Assembly (NCBI RefSeq): GCF_943846705.1
Contig: NZ_OX044366.1
Span: 2,046,001 to 2,110,000 of the forward strand
From: an uncultured Pseudomonas sp.
Lineage (GTDB): Bacteria > Pseudomonadota > Gammaproteobacteria > Pseudomonadales > Pseudomonadaceae
DNA length: 64,000 nucleotides
Direction of reading: 5' to 3'
In this document: one piece after another, positions 44,278 through 52,985 of the stretch
How the letters are laid out: every line of letters starts with the position of its first letter
Position numbering within the stretch: the stretch's first letter is position 1
The notes under the pieces: generated by a model
Told to the model about the DNA's origin: nothing
Seen by the model: the letters and a program-made list of their open reading frames with translations, nothing else
Database searches by the model: none
Position numbers and translations under genes: made by a program

Positions 44278-44859
44278 TTAGGCGGCGAAGTTTTTCGCTA
44301 CGAAGTCCCAGTTAACCAGGTTCCAGAACGCTTCGACGTACTTCGGACGCGCGTTGCGGTAGTCGATGTAGTAAGCGTGTTCCCAGACGTCGCAGGTCAG
44401 CAGCGGGGTGTCGCCGCTGGTCAGCGGGCAGCCTGCGCCGATGGTGCTGGCCAGGGCCAGGGAGCCGTCGGCCTTCTTAACCAGCCAGCCCCAGCCGGAG
44501 CCGAAGGTGCCGATGGAAACCTTGCTGAACTCTTCTTTGAACTTGTCGAACGAACCGAAGGCGGCGTTGATCGCGTCAGCCAGGGCACCAGTCGGTTGGC
44601 CGCCGGCGTTCGGTGCCAGGCAGTTCCAGTAGAAAGTGTGGTTCCAGACTTGGGCGGCGTTATTGAAGATGCCACCCGAGGAGGTCTTGACGATCTCTTC
44701 CAGGGTTTTGCCTTCGAACTCGGTGCCAGGTACCAGGTTGTTCAGGTTCACGACGTAGGTGTTGTGGTGCTTGTCGTGGTGGAATTCCAAGGTTTCCTTG
44801 GAAATGTGCGGCTGCAGGGCGTCATGAGCGTAAGGCAGCGGCGGCAATTCGAAAGCCAT
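44278..44859 (-). CDS. sodB: Iron superoxide dismutase
   Basis: Converts superoxide to oxygen and peroxide in the cytoplasm. The 193-residue protein has the metal ligands in TLEFHHDKHHNTYV, the conserved HTFYWNCLAP and GSGWGWLVKK segments, and the signature DVWEHAYYIDYRNARPKY. The pattern and length fit the Fe enzyme rather than Mn SodA. AGGAGATAAACC precedes the ATG. No clear Fur box is seen upstream. Confidence 0.96.
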   Translation of the reverse strand: MAFELPPLPYAHDALQPHISKETLEFHHDKHHNTYVVNLNNLVPGTEFEGKTLEEIVKTSSGGIFNNAAQVWNHTFYWNCLAPNAGGQPTGALADAINAAFGSFDKFKEEFSKVSIGTFGSGWGWLVKKADGSLALASTIGAGCPLTSGDTPLLTCDVWEHAYYIDYRNARPKYVEAFWNLVNWDFVAKNFAA

Positions 44860-45046
44860 GGTTTATCTCCTAATCAGGTCAGGTGCGGTGTGCGCGAGGC
44901 CGATCACGGGCGGCCATCTAAGCGGCGTGAGTTATCTCTATGCGCCGCAAGCCCCAGATCATAGCACTGGCCCAGCGCCTTAAACACGCAGCAACTGTGT
45001 GGGAAACCGCCTCTGCGTGTTCTCGCCTGTGCTCCGCATGGTCGTT

Positions 45047-45658
45047 TCAGAGCATGCCGGGGTTGTTTAGCAGTTGCCAGGCGATGCTGAACATCATCAA
45101 TGCGACGCCCAGATCGATAAGCCGCCAGGTGCTCGGGCGCGCCAGCCAAGGGGCGAGCCAGGCCGCGCCCAGTGCCAGGAACGAGAACCATATCAGTGAG
45201 GCACTGGCCGCTCCTAGGGCATAGGCGCCGGGTACCGGTTGTTGCGCGCCGAGCGAGCCGATCAACAAGACGGTGTCCAGGTATACGTGCGGGTTAAGCA
45301 GGGTTACCGCGAGGGCTGCCAGCAGTACTGCACGACGTGAGCGAGGGCCGCTTTCGCCCGTTTGATTCAGCGCCTGCGGGCGGCAGGCGCGCAACAGCGC
45401 CTGGGCGCCATACCAGAGCAGAAAGGCCGCGCCGCCCCAGCGCGCTACGCCCAGCAAGATGGGGTTCTGCGCCAGTACGGCGGCCAGGCCAAATACCCCG
45501 GCGGTGACCAGCAGGGCATCGCAGACCACACACAGCAGGGCCACAGGCAGGTGATGCTCGCGGCGCAGGCTTTGCGCCAGGACGAACGCATTTTGTGCGC
45601 CGAGGGCGATGATCAGCCCGGCGGCGATGAGTAGACCGTTGCTATAGCTTTGCCACAT
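45047..45658 (-). CDS. LysE/ArgO-type amino-acid exporter
   Basis: The 203-residue inner-membrane protein has five to six hydrophobic helices and the family motif LIIALGAQNAFVLAQSLRREH with LLNPHVYLDTVLLIG. It is likely to export arginine or lysine. It follows the ACT gene by 5 bases, and an ArgP-type regulator lies divergently beyond, which matches the argP-argO regulatory pair of E. coli (inference from context). Confidence 0.87.
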   Translation of the reverse strand: MWQSYSNGLLIAAGLIIALGAQNAFVLAQSLRREHHLPVALLCVVCDALLVTAGVFGLAAVLAQNPILLGVARWGGAAFLLWYGAQALLRACRPQALNQTGESGPRSRRAVLLAALAVTLLNPHVYLDTVLLIGSLGAQQPVPGAYALGAASASLIWFSFLALGAAWLAPWLARPSTWRLIDLGVALMMFSIAWQLLNNPGML

Positions 45659-45663
45659 ACCAA

Positions 45664-46065
45664 TTACTCCGTACCATCGGCCAGTTGCTGCAGTACGCCA
45701 AGGGCGCGCGGGCCATCGGCATGGGCGACGAATAGATGATCGTGGTAGTAGCCGGCGATCACGTTGCAGCTGATCCCCGCGTTGGCCAGCGCTCCGGCCA
45801 CTGCCGCCGTCAGCCCCACTGCCGCCAGGGCCGAGTGCACTTCGAGGGTCAGCCAGGCTGCTACATAGTCGATCTCAAGTTGCAGTTGTTCGGCCTGCTG
45901 CTGCTGCAGTATCACGCTCAGGCCTTCGCGTTCCTGGAAGCTGCCCAGTGGCTGCACGCCTTGCAGTTGGCTGGCATCAGTCAGGCTGCAAAAGACGTAG
46001 GCACCCTCATTCAGCGCCGGCGTCATGCTACGTAATAAGGTCGTCAATGAGGTTTCGCCGGCCAT
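45664..46065 (-). CDS. ACT-domain protein (DUF2241-like)
   Basis: The 133-residue cytosolic protein starts MAGETSLTTLLRSMTPALNE and has tandem small ACT-like beta-alpha units (YVFCSLTDASQL; LTLEVHSALAAVGLTAAVAGALANAGISCNVIAGYYHDHLFV in part). ACT domains bind amino acids, fitting an exporter partner role. The ATG at 46065 is chosen; a longer frame to 46149 runs into the argP promoter region. Confidence 0.8.
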   Translation of the reverse strand: MAGETSLTTLLRSMTPALNEGAYVFCSLTDASQLQGVQPLGSFQEREGLSVILQQQQAEQLQLEIDYVAAWLTLEVHSALAAVGLTAAVAGALANAGISCNVIAGYYHDHLFVAHADGPRALGVLQQLADGTE

Positions 46066-46162
46066 GTGGATGTCCTGATTAGGGTGAGGAGTGTGGCGAG
46101 TCTGTGGCGTCAGGCTGTATAAGAGAAACCAATAGTGTTGATCGCTCATTAGGAAAACTGAT

Positions 46163-47059
46163 TTGCTCGATTACAAATTACTGGCTGCCCTGGCGGCGGT
46201 TGTGGAGCAGGCCGGCTTTGAGCGCGCCGCTCAGGTGCTGGGCTTGTCGCAGTCGGCGGTGTCACAGCGGATCAAGCTGCTAGAAGCACGGGTGGGGCAG
46301 CCAGTGCTGGTGCGGGCGCTACCACCGGTGCCAACGGAAATCGGTCGCCGCTTGCTTAACCATGTGCAACAGGTGCGGCTGCTTGAGCGCGATATTCAGG
46401 CGCAGGTACCAGGGCTGGATGAGGGCGGTCCGCCGGAACGTCTGCGTATCGCCTTAAATGCCGACAGTCTGGCGACCTGGTGGGCGCAAGCCGTGGGTAG
46501 CTTCTGTACGGCGCAGGGTTTGCTGCTTGAACTCGTGGTGGAAGATCAGGATGTCGGTCTCAAGCGTATGCGCGCTGGTGAAGTGGCGGCCTGCGTGTGC
46601 GGCAGCGAACGCCCTGTAGCCGGGGCGCGGGCATTGTTGTTGGGCAGCATGCGTTATCGTGCCTTGGCCAGTCCGGATTTTATTGCCCGGCATTTTCCCC
46701 ATGGAGTGACGGCCGCTGGCGTGGCTCAGGCACCGGCGATTGTCTTTGGTCCGGATGATCTGCTGCAGCATCGCTACCTGTCTGCGCTGGGCGTAGAAGG
46801 TGGACTGGCCTATCACCTGTGTCCGTCGTCCGAAGGTTTTGTGCGCCTGGCCGAGGCCGGTTTTGGCTGGGGGCTGATGCCTGAGTTGCAGGTGCAAGCA
46901 GAGCTGGCGGCGGGGAAGCTGTGTGAGTTACTGCCTGAGCGTCCGCTGGATGTTCCGCTGTATTGGCATCATTGGCGCAGCGGCGGCGAGCTGCTGAGCG
47001 CCTTGACTCAGCATTTGCAGCGCCATGCGGTCACCCAGTTGGTGACCGCAGCCAGCTGA
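46163..47059 (+). CDS. argP: LysR-family regulator ArgP (IciA)
   Basis: The 298-residue LysR protein starts with a winged helix (LDYKLLAALAAVVEQAGFER, AAQVLGLSQSAVSQRIKLLEARVGQPVLVR), followed by a substrate-binding domain. In E. coli ArgP senses lysine/arginine and activates argO. It is divergent from the ACT-exporter pair across 97 bases, which probably holds its operator. The start appears to be TTG at 46163 with AGGAAAA 8 bases upstream. It converges on the MCP gene with only 5 bases between stops. Confidence 0.9.
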   Translation: MLDYKLLAALAAVVEQAGFERAAQVLGLSQSAVSQRIKLLEARVGQPVLVRALPPVPTEIGRRLLNHVQQVRLLERDIQAQVPGLDEGGPPERLRIALNADSLATWWAQAVGSFCTAQGLLLELVVEDQDVGLKRMRAGEVAACVCGSERPVAGARALLLGSMRYRALASPDFIARHFPHGVTAAGVAQAPAIVFGPDDLLQHRYLSALGVEGGLAYHLCPSSEGFVRLAEAGFGWGLMPELQVQAELAAGKLCELLPERPLDVPLYWHHWRSGGELLSALTQHLQRHAVTQLVTAAS

Positions 47060-47064
47060 GTGCG

Positions 47065-49023
47065 CTACAGCTGGAAGTGCGCCAAGAGTTGTTGCTGGTT
47101 ATCGGCGACACTTTGCAGATGCTCGCCGCATTGACGCGTATGCGCGGCGTTCTGCCGGTTATCGCCGGTCATGGCGCTAAGTTGATGCATGTGCTGGTTG
47201 ACCTCCTGAGTGGTGGTGGCCTGTTGCTCGGCAGCCGCAGCAATCTGGAAGGCCAGGCCATGTAAGGTTTGCAGGGACTCATCGAGGTGGCCGAGGGAGC
47301 CGAGCACGGCCTGGGTTTCATCTTCCAGGGCGCGGGCCTGTTCGGTCGAGCCGTGCATGCTGGCCAACGCCTGGTTGGAGGAGTCGGCGAGGGTGCCGAT
47401 GATCTGTACGACTTCCTCGGTGGCGGTGCGTGTGCGCATGGCCAGGCTGCGGACCTCGTCGGCGACCACGGCGAAGCCGCGGCCCTGTTCGCCGGCCCGT
47501 GCGGCTTCGATTGCGGCATTCAGGGCAAGCAGGTTGGTCTGCTCGGCAATCGCACGAATGACCTCGAGTACCGAGGCGATCTGCTGGCTGTTGCCAGCGA
47601 GTGTCTGTACGACCTGGTCGGCTTCGCGCAGACCATCGAGAAGTTGGTCCTGGCGGCCAATCATGCGTTGCAGGGTCGCCTGCATAGTGCTGAAGGCACC
47701 GCGCGCGGCCTCGCTGCTGTCGGCGCTCTGGCTGGCGTTGGCGGCAATTTCCTGCACGGTGGCGGCCATCTGGTCGACCGCGCTGACCACCATCTCCAGG
47801 GCTTCCTGCTGTTGATCGAGGCGGCTACTGGTTTGTCCGGCCGCGTTGAGAATATCGCCGCTGGCATGTTCAACGGCACTGCTGGCTTGGCGCAGTTGCT
47901 CGATCACCGTACGCCAGGCATTGGCCATTTCGCGTAGTGCCAGCATCAGGCCGTTGCCTTGGCTCAGTTGTGCAGGTAGTTGCAGCTCCCCGGCGGCTAG
48001 CCGCTCGGCCAGCGCGGCCATATTGCCCGGTTCGCCGCCCAGCGGGCGCATCACGCTACGACTGACCAGCCAGGTCGCTAGCAGAACGCCAGCCACGGTG
48101 AGTACGCCGAGCAACAACACTTGCCACATTAATTCACGGACCGGGGCGAAGGCCTGTGCTTGATCCATTTCGGCGACCAGTGCCCATTGTTGGCCGTCGA
48201 ACTCTAGGGGGACGAAGGCTTTCAGTGCGGGTTGATCATTCAAACCGGGCTCAGCCAGGCGGCCTTGCTTGTTCTGTAGGGCACGGGTGATGGCCTCACC
48301 CTGTAGCGCAGTGGCTTGCTGGGCGTTGCGCGATACCTGATGTTGCGCGAAACGGATGGAGTCCGAGCGCAGCAGACCATCGGCACCTACCAAGTAGGTT
48401 TCCCCTGCATCGCCCAGCCCCTGGCGTGTTTGCATCACGCTATTGAGCGGCTCGATGGGCAGTTCAAGCATCAATAGGGCAATCAGTTCTCCGTCACTGA
48501 TTATGGGGGTTATCAGAAATTGGCTGGGCTCGCCGGATTGCGGGTTGATCGCCAGGTCACTGATCAGGCTTTTGCGGTTATTCAGGCTGGCGTTGAACAA
48601 GCGCCCCATCGATTGCTCGCGCCAGACGCCCTGGCTGAGGTTCTGTTGATAGTCATCACCGCGCAGCACACTGAAGATCACTTTGCCGCCTGCGGAGATC
48701 AGCTTGAGGTCTCGGTAGCTATAGGTCTGGATAAAGTTCTTGAAGATCGGTTGGTCATAGTTGGCCGCGCTGATGAGGGCTGGCTCGTCTAGGCCGCTGT
48801 AGCTGGTACCCAGATTACTGGCCAGGGTGCTGAGTTGATCGCGGCGGTCCTGCAGGTTATCCAGTAGCTGTCTTTGTTTGATATTTGCTACGGCCTCGAG
48901 GGCGTTCAGCGTTTGTTCCTGCAGGGCCTGGCTGGCATGAAAGTACACCGTTGCAGCCATGGCCAATACGGGAAGAATTCCAATGAGCAAGTAGCTCAGG
49001 GCAAGTTTCAAGCGTAACGGCAT
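47065..49023 (-). CDS. Methyl-accepting chemotaxis protein (Cache sensor)
   Basis: The 652-residue chemoreceptor has TM1 (about 7-28), a large periplasmic domain of about 250 residues of Cache type (YSYRDLKLISAGGKVIFSV, GDAGETYLVGADGLLRSDS), TM2 (about 290-312), HAMP, and the signalling tip EVIRAIAEQTNLLALNAAIE. No pentapeptide at the C-terminus. The ATG at 49023 gives the standard TM1 position; the frame open to 49200 is ignored. Ligand unknown. Confidence 0.92.
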   Translation of the reverse strand: MPLRLKLALSYLLIGILPVLAMAATVYFHASQALQEQTLNALEAVANIKQRQLLDNLQDRRDQLSTLASNLGTSYSGLDEPALISAANYDQPIFKNFIQTYSYRDLKLISAGGKVIFSVLRGDDYQQNLSQGVWREQSMGRLFNASLNNRKSLISDLAINPQSGEPSQFLITPIISDGELIALLMLELPIEPLNSVMQTRQGLGDAGETYLVGADGLLRSDSIRFAQHQVSRNAQQATALQGEAITRALQNKQGRLAEPGLNDQPALKAFVPLEFDGQQWALVAEMDQAQAFAPVRELMWQVLLLGVLTVAGVLLATWLVSRSVMRPLGGEPGNMAALAERLAAGELQLPAQLSQGNGLMLALREMANAWRTVIEQLRQASSAVEHASGDILNAAGQTSSRLDQQQEALEMVVSAVDQMAATVQEIAANASQSADSSEAARGAFSTMQATLQRMIGRQDQLLDGLREADQVVQTLAGNSQQIASVLEVIRAIAEQTNLLALNAAIEAARAGEQGRGFAVVADEVRSLAMRTRTATEEVVQIIGTLADSSNQALASMHGSTEQARALEDETQAVLGSLGHLDESLQTLHGLAFQIAAAAEQQATTTQEVNQHMHQLSAMTGDNRQNAAHTRQCGEHLQSVADNQQQLLAHFQL

Positions 49024-49243
49024 GTCCGGTGGCTCCGCGGGTAGAAGGGTTACAGTTCGTGCGCTGTAAAATATTCTGCAAGAATCGTGCGAGTTAATTG
49101 ACGACTCGTAAAATAAAACAACCGAGCGGCTGTCTGGCTGAGCGAGGGCGTGCTTTAGGGCGAGAGAGGGATGGATGGCGCGGATACGTTTACAAGGCAC
49201 CCATCTTGGGCAGCTTCAGGCGTGTTTGTGTCGAAAGGAGGCG

Positions 49244-49261
49244 CGGGGCTTGGTAGCCCCG
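49244..49261. terminator. Small hairpin downstream of the reductase gene
   Basis: CGGGGCT (49244-49250) and AGCCCCG (49255-49261) around TGGT, 16 bases after the minus-strand stop at 49277. No T-run on the minus side. Possible weak terminator in the 253-bp gap before the MCP promoter region, in which nothing else is seen. Confidence 0.35.
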
Positions 49262-49276
49262 GCGTGTTAGCGCGGT

Positions 49277-50332
49277 TTAACTGATGCGGATGGCCTTTGA
49301 CCCTGGCAGCTGCTCAATACAGCGCTCGCCAAGTAGTTTGGACGGGGTGAAGTAACCGCCGGGGCCCTGGTAATCAAGCAGGTGCCGTACCGCCAGCAGA
49401 ACCCCGTGCACGGTCACGTCATAGCCGTTGGCGGTTTCCAGGTGCGCGGTTTTCACCACCCCAGCAGCATTACGCGCCTCGCCCCAGAGCCAGGTGCGCT
49501 GGCGGGCGCGGGTGCTTTCATCAGGGCCGTTGACGCGTTTCTCGATCAGTCGCTTGAGCCAGTTCTGCACAGCATTCAGCCCCAGCAGCGCGCGCAGCGG
49601 GTCGATCAGGCGCATAACGATCGCGGCGGCTGTTGGGGTCGGCAGATACACCTCGATATTGTCGATAGCGGTGGAGTGGTAGGCGGTGGAGACATCGCCC
49701 CAGGGAATCGTTACCGCTGGCTTTTCGCCTCGACCAAAGTTGATGGCACGGCGCTTATAGCCCAGGGGCACATCGGTAATAACGCCTGCACGGCGCACCT
49801 TGCCGCCAAGTTTGAGGCCTTCCACCGAGGTTTTTGCGGTGCCGGGTGACAACCCGCTGCCACTGTCGAAACCCAGCGCCAGGTGCGTGGCATCGGGCAG
49901 GGCCTGATGCAGGCAGGCGGCCAGGCAGTCGCTGGGGATTACGTCGAAGCCTACGCCGGGGCAGACCACCACGCCTTGTTCGCGCGCCTGTTGATCACGG
50001 TGCTGCGCGGCCTCAAACACGCTGATCTCACCGGTGATGTCGACATAGTGGGTAGTGCTCGCCAGGCAGGCATCAAGCATCAGTGCACTGGTGGTCGAGA
50101 ACGGCCCGGCACAGTGGGCGACCACGGCGATATCGGCCAATGCTTCCTTGGCACGTTCTGGCTGTTGGATGTCGAACACCCGGCATTCCAGCCCCAGCAA
50201 GCTGCCGAGGGCGTGGACTGCGGCCGGGTTGCGTCCGGCCAGGATGGGCGTCAGACCCTGGCGCTTGGCTTCGGCGGCCAGCAGGTGGCCGGTGTAGCCG
50301 TTGGCTCCGTAGATCATCCAATGCGTGGCCAT
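49277..50332 (-). CDS. Saccharopine-dehydrogenase-like NAD(P)-binding protein
   Basis: The 351-residue protein begins with a Rossmann motif (MIYGANGYTGHLLA) and continues with the conserved CAGPFSTTSALMLDAC and HYVDITGE segments of the saccharopine dehydrogenase / trans-acting enoyl reductase family, then VCPGVGFDVIPSDCLA. True saccharopine dehydrogenases are unlikely in Pseudomonas, so a lipid- or polyketide-type reductase is more plausible. The substrate is unknown. Divergent from the epimerase gene, 164 bases between starts. Confidence 0.8.
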   Translation of the reverse strand: MATHWMIYGANGYTGHLLAAEAKRQGLTPILAGRNPAAVHALGSLLGLECRVFDIQQPERAKEALADIAVVAHCAGPFSTTSALMLDACLASTTHYVDITGEISVFEAAQHRDQQAREQGVVVCPGVGFDVIPSDCLAACLHQALPDATHLALGFDSGSGLSPGTAKTSVEGLKLGGKVRRAGVITDVPLGYKRRAINFGRGEKPAVTIPWGDVSTAYHSTAIDNIEVYLPTPTAAAIVMRLIDPLRALLGLNAVQNWLKRLIEKRVNGPDESTRARQRTWLWGEARNAAGVVKTAHLETANGYDVTVHGVLLAVRHLLDYQGPGGYFTPSKLLGERCIEQLPGSKAIRIS

Positions 50333-50496
50333 CGGCGGCTCCTATGTTGTGTGGGGTGGGGCAATAGCTTAGCTGCTGTGTGCCTTGCTGTTCGGCTAGT
50401 GCAGGGTGCACACAGTCGTTGTTCTGGCCGGCAATGCCACGGTGGTGGTTGGTGCGCGCTGCTAGAGTGGCCTGAGTTCAGCTAAAGGGGGCGTTA

Positions 50497-51489
50497 ATGA
50501 AGATTTTGGTAACCGGGGCCAGTGGCTTTATTGGTGGGCGCTTTGCCCGTTTTGCCCTAGAGCAGGGCTTGAGCGTACGGGTCAACGGTCGCCGTGCCGA
50601 GGGCGTTGAGCACCTGTGTGCGCGCGGTGCGGAGTTTATCCAAGGTGACTTGTCTGATCCGGCGCTGGTGCAGCAGCTGTGCCGGGGTGTCGATGCAGTT
50701 GTGCACTGCGCCGGCGCGGTTGGGGTGTGGGGGCGTTACGAGCACTTTTACCAGGCCAACGTCAGCGTCACTGAAAACGTGGTGGACGCCTGCCTGAAAC
50801 AGAAAGTGCGGCGGCTGGTGCACCTGTCTTCACCGTCTGTGTATTTCGACGGCCAGGCGCATGTCGGTTTGAAGGAAGAGCAGTTGCCCAAGCGCTTTTC
50901 CGATCACTACGGCAAAACCAAGTACCTGGCCGAGCAGCACGTGTTCGCCGCCCAGGAGTTCGGCCTGGAGGTGCTGGCGCTGCGTCCGCGCTTCGTCACC
51001 GGAGCGGGTGATACCAGCATCTTTCCGCGGCTGATCAACATGCAGCGCAAGGGGCGTTTGTCGATCATCGGTAATGGCCTGAATAAGGTCGACTTCACCA
51101 GCATGCACAACCTTAACGAGGCGTTGATGAGCTGTTTGCTAGCGGCGGGGCCAGCGCTCGGGCAGGTCTACAACATCAGCAATGGTGCGCCCGTGCCGCT
51201 GTGGGATGTGATCAATTATGTGTTTAGGAAGCTCGACCTGCCGCCGGTGATCCGTCATCTGCCCTATGCTTTGGCGTATGGCGCTGCGGCGTTGAATGAA
51301 GGGCTGTGCACGCTATTACCTGGCCGCCCGGAACCAACGCTATTCCGTTTGGGTATGGCGGTGATGGCCAAGGATTTCTCTTTGGATATTAGCCGTGCGC
51401 AGCAGTACCTAGAGTACGAGCCCAGGGTCAGCCTATGGAGGGCGCTGGATGAATTCTGCGCCTGGTGGCAGACGCAGCCACCGCGTTGA
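50497..51489 (+). CDS. NAD-dependent epimerase / 3-beta-hydroxysteroid-dehydrogenase-like extended SDR
   Basis: The 330-residue extended SDR has the NAD motif GASGFIGGRFA, the VVHCAGAVGVWG strand, catalytic SSPSVYF and YGKTK, and a C-terminal substrate domain. It resembles NSDHL/3-beta-HSD-like oxidoreductases. AAAGGGGG precedes the ATG. Its stop lies 1 base before the stop of the converging small gene. The substrate is not inferable. Confidence 0.82.
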   Translation: MKILVTGASGFIGGRFARFALEQGLSVRVNGRRAEGVEHLCARGAEFIQGDLSDPALVQQLCRGVDAVVHCAGAVGVWGRYEHFYQANVSVTENVVDACLKQKVRRLVHLSSPSVYFDGQAHVGLKEEQLPKRFSDHYGKTKYLAEQHVFAAQEFGLEVLALRPRFVTGAGDTSIFPRLINMQRKGRLSIIGNGLNKVDFTSMHNLNEALMSCLLAAGPALGQVYNISNGAPVPLWDVINYVFRKLDLPPVIRHLPYALAYGAAALNEGLCTLLPGRPEPTLFRLGMAVMAKDFSLDISRAQQYLEYEPRVSLWRALDEFCAWWQTQPPR

Positions 51490-51490
51490 C

Positions 51491-51802
51491 TCAGGCGTAG
51501 ACCCGCTGCCCGCGATACATCCGTACCGAGGTGCTCGCGGGTTTGTGGCTGGGGTCTTCCACCAGCAACGGATGCCCGGCTTGTATGCGTGGTGCAGGGC
51601 TGGCGTGGGCAAAGGGGAGTTCGCTGTATTGGGCGAGTAATTGCCCCAGTCGGCGGGTTTCCTCGTTGCTTGAGCCGAGGCAGGCGCTAAGCATGCTGTT
51701 GATTGCATCCGGCTGGCTCAGGCGAATGTCCAGCGCCAACTCTTCGCGCAGCCGGCGGCGCAGGCTTTTCATGCAATCCAACACTTCTTTGTTCAGCTCC
51801 AT
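51491..51802 (-). CDS. Small conserved protein of unknown function
   Basis: The 103-residue protein has no signal or membrane segment. The first half is helical and charged (LDCMKSLRRRLREELALDIR), the second half is Pro/His-rich. AGGGAAGG lies at the right distance from the ATG at 51802, supporting this start over one 7 codons earlier. Not recognised; the translated composition and codon use look like a real gene. Confidence 0.65.
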   Translation of the reverse strand: MELNKEVLDCMKSLRRRLREELALDIRLSQPDAINSMLSACLGSSNEETRRLGQLLAQYSELPFAHASPAPRIQAGHPLLVEDPSHKPASTSVRMYRGQRVYA

Positions 51803-52028
51803 GGACCTTCCCTCGATATACAAGTGGGCTGGGTATCATTCATTGCGAATGCCCTGCGGCCTGATCACGACTGCATCGCGGTGCGCCCTGAGGGCGCGCA
51901 GATGTCGCGAATAGGTGAGTGCAAAGCGCATACCAGCTCACAGTGCTGCGGAACTGCGCGGGGTATAGCGTGTCGATGGCCTGTGCCATGCCCTTGCTCA
52001 GTGCGTCTCGCCCTGACTTGGCGCGACA

Positions 52029-52057
52029 CTGAAGCGCTGCGCGCGAACCGTTATACT
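52029..52057 (+). promoter_or_regulatory. Candidate sigma-70 promoter of the coiled-coil gene
   Basis: CTGAAG (52029-52034), 17 bases, TATACT (52052-52057), 44 bases before the start at 52101. The -10 box is good, the -35 weak. The rest of the 298-bp gap upstream holds only a GCGCCC-TGA-GGGCGC hairpin near 51885 and no gene. Confidence 0.35.
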
Positions 52058-52100
52058 GCGCGGCCATTTGTGATCCCTGCGCTTTCTTGAAGGTTGACCC

Positions 52101-52946
52101 ATGCGTAACGATGCCCACGACGAACTCGATCACGTGCCCAGCCTGCGGGCTGAACAGCGCGACCACGATGAGTATGCGACCGATCACCCGGAATCCACGC
52201 GCGGTAATAGCTATGGCCGTGGCGGCCCTGCTGCACCGGTGAAGTCGGCCAGCACGGGCCCGCTGTGGGCGCTGGTCGGGGCGCTGATAATTGCCCTCGG
52301 CGGGCTCGGCTGGTGGAGCTTCCAGCAGGTCAGCCTGATGGAGCAGCAACTGGTGGCCACCCAGGAGAGCTTCGCGCGGATCAGCGAAGAAGCGGCGGGG
52401 CGCATTCAGGATATTTCCGGCAAGGTGGTTGCCACCGAGTCTTCGGTGACCAGCGGCAGTGAAGCGCTGAAACTGCGGGTCAAGCAGCTGGAAAATAAGT
52501 TGGCCGAGATAACCAAGCAGCAGCAGGGGGCGAGCAGCCAGCAAAGCGAGCAGAGCAAGCGCCTTGAGCAGCTGGCGGTGCAGCTGAAGGGCCAGGAAGG
52601 TGGCGGCGCCAAGCTTGAAGCCATCCTTAACAAACTCAGTGCCGAGCAGGCTGTGCTGAGCAAAGAGCAAGCTTCCCTGAAAAGTGCTCAGGCAGCCCAA
52701 GCCAAGCTCGATGAAAAGGTGGCTGGGTTGAGCGCTGACGTAGCGGCGTTGAAGAAGCTCGGCAATCCGAACCAGGCCCTCGCTCGCCTGGAGCAGGATC
52801 TGCTGGTGGTTAAAGGTGATCTGGAAACCCGTTCCGCCGGCAGCAGCACGGCCGAGTTTGACGCCTTCCGCGCGCAGATGACCCGCAATATCAACACCCT
52901 GCAGGCCCAGGTGCAGAACCTACAGCAGCAGATCGACGCCCGCTAA
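52101..52946 (+). CDS. Single-pass membrane protein with long coiled coil
   Basis: The 281-residue protein has a charged, disordered cytosolic N-terminus (1-50), one TM helix (about 54-72; LWALVGALIIALGGLGWW) and then a nearly continuous coiled coil (75-281) rich in Gln, Glu, Lys and Ala (LKLRVKQLENKLAEITKQQQ) that should sit in the periplasm. The function is unknown; the layout recalls cell-wall or division scaffold proteins but no conserved domain is recognised. Confidence 0.75.
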   Translation: MRNDAHDELDHVPSLRAEQRDHDEYATDHPESTRGNSYGRGGPAAPVKSASTGPLWALVGALIIALGGLGWWSFQQVSLMEQQLVATQESFARISEEAAGRIQDISGKVVATESSVTSGSEALKLRVKQLENKLAEITKQQQGASSQQSEQSKRLEQLAVQLKGQEGGGAKLEAILNKLSAEQAVLSKEQASLKSAQAAQAKLDEKVAGLSADVAALKKLGNPNQALARLEQDLLVVKGDLETRSAGSSTAEFDAFRAQMTRNINTLQAQVQNLQQQIDAR

Positions 52947-52972
52947 GGGCCGGCTTGGTGGCGCGCCGGCCC
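52947..52972. terminator. Hairpin between coiled-coil gene and codA
   Basis: GGGCCGGC (52947-52954) and GCCGGCCC (52965-52972) form an 8-bp GC stem with a 10-base loop immediately after the stop at 52946 and 14 bases from the converging codA stop. No T-run. Confidence 0.45.
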
Positions 52973-52985
52973 GCCTGCTTAAGGC

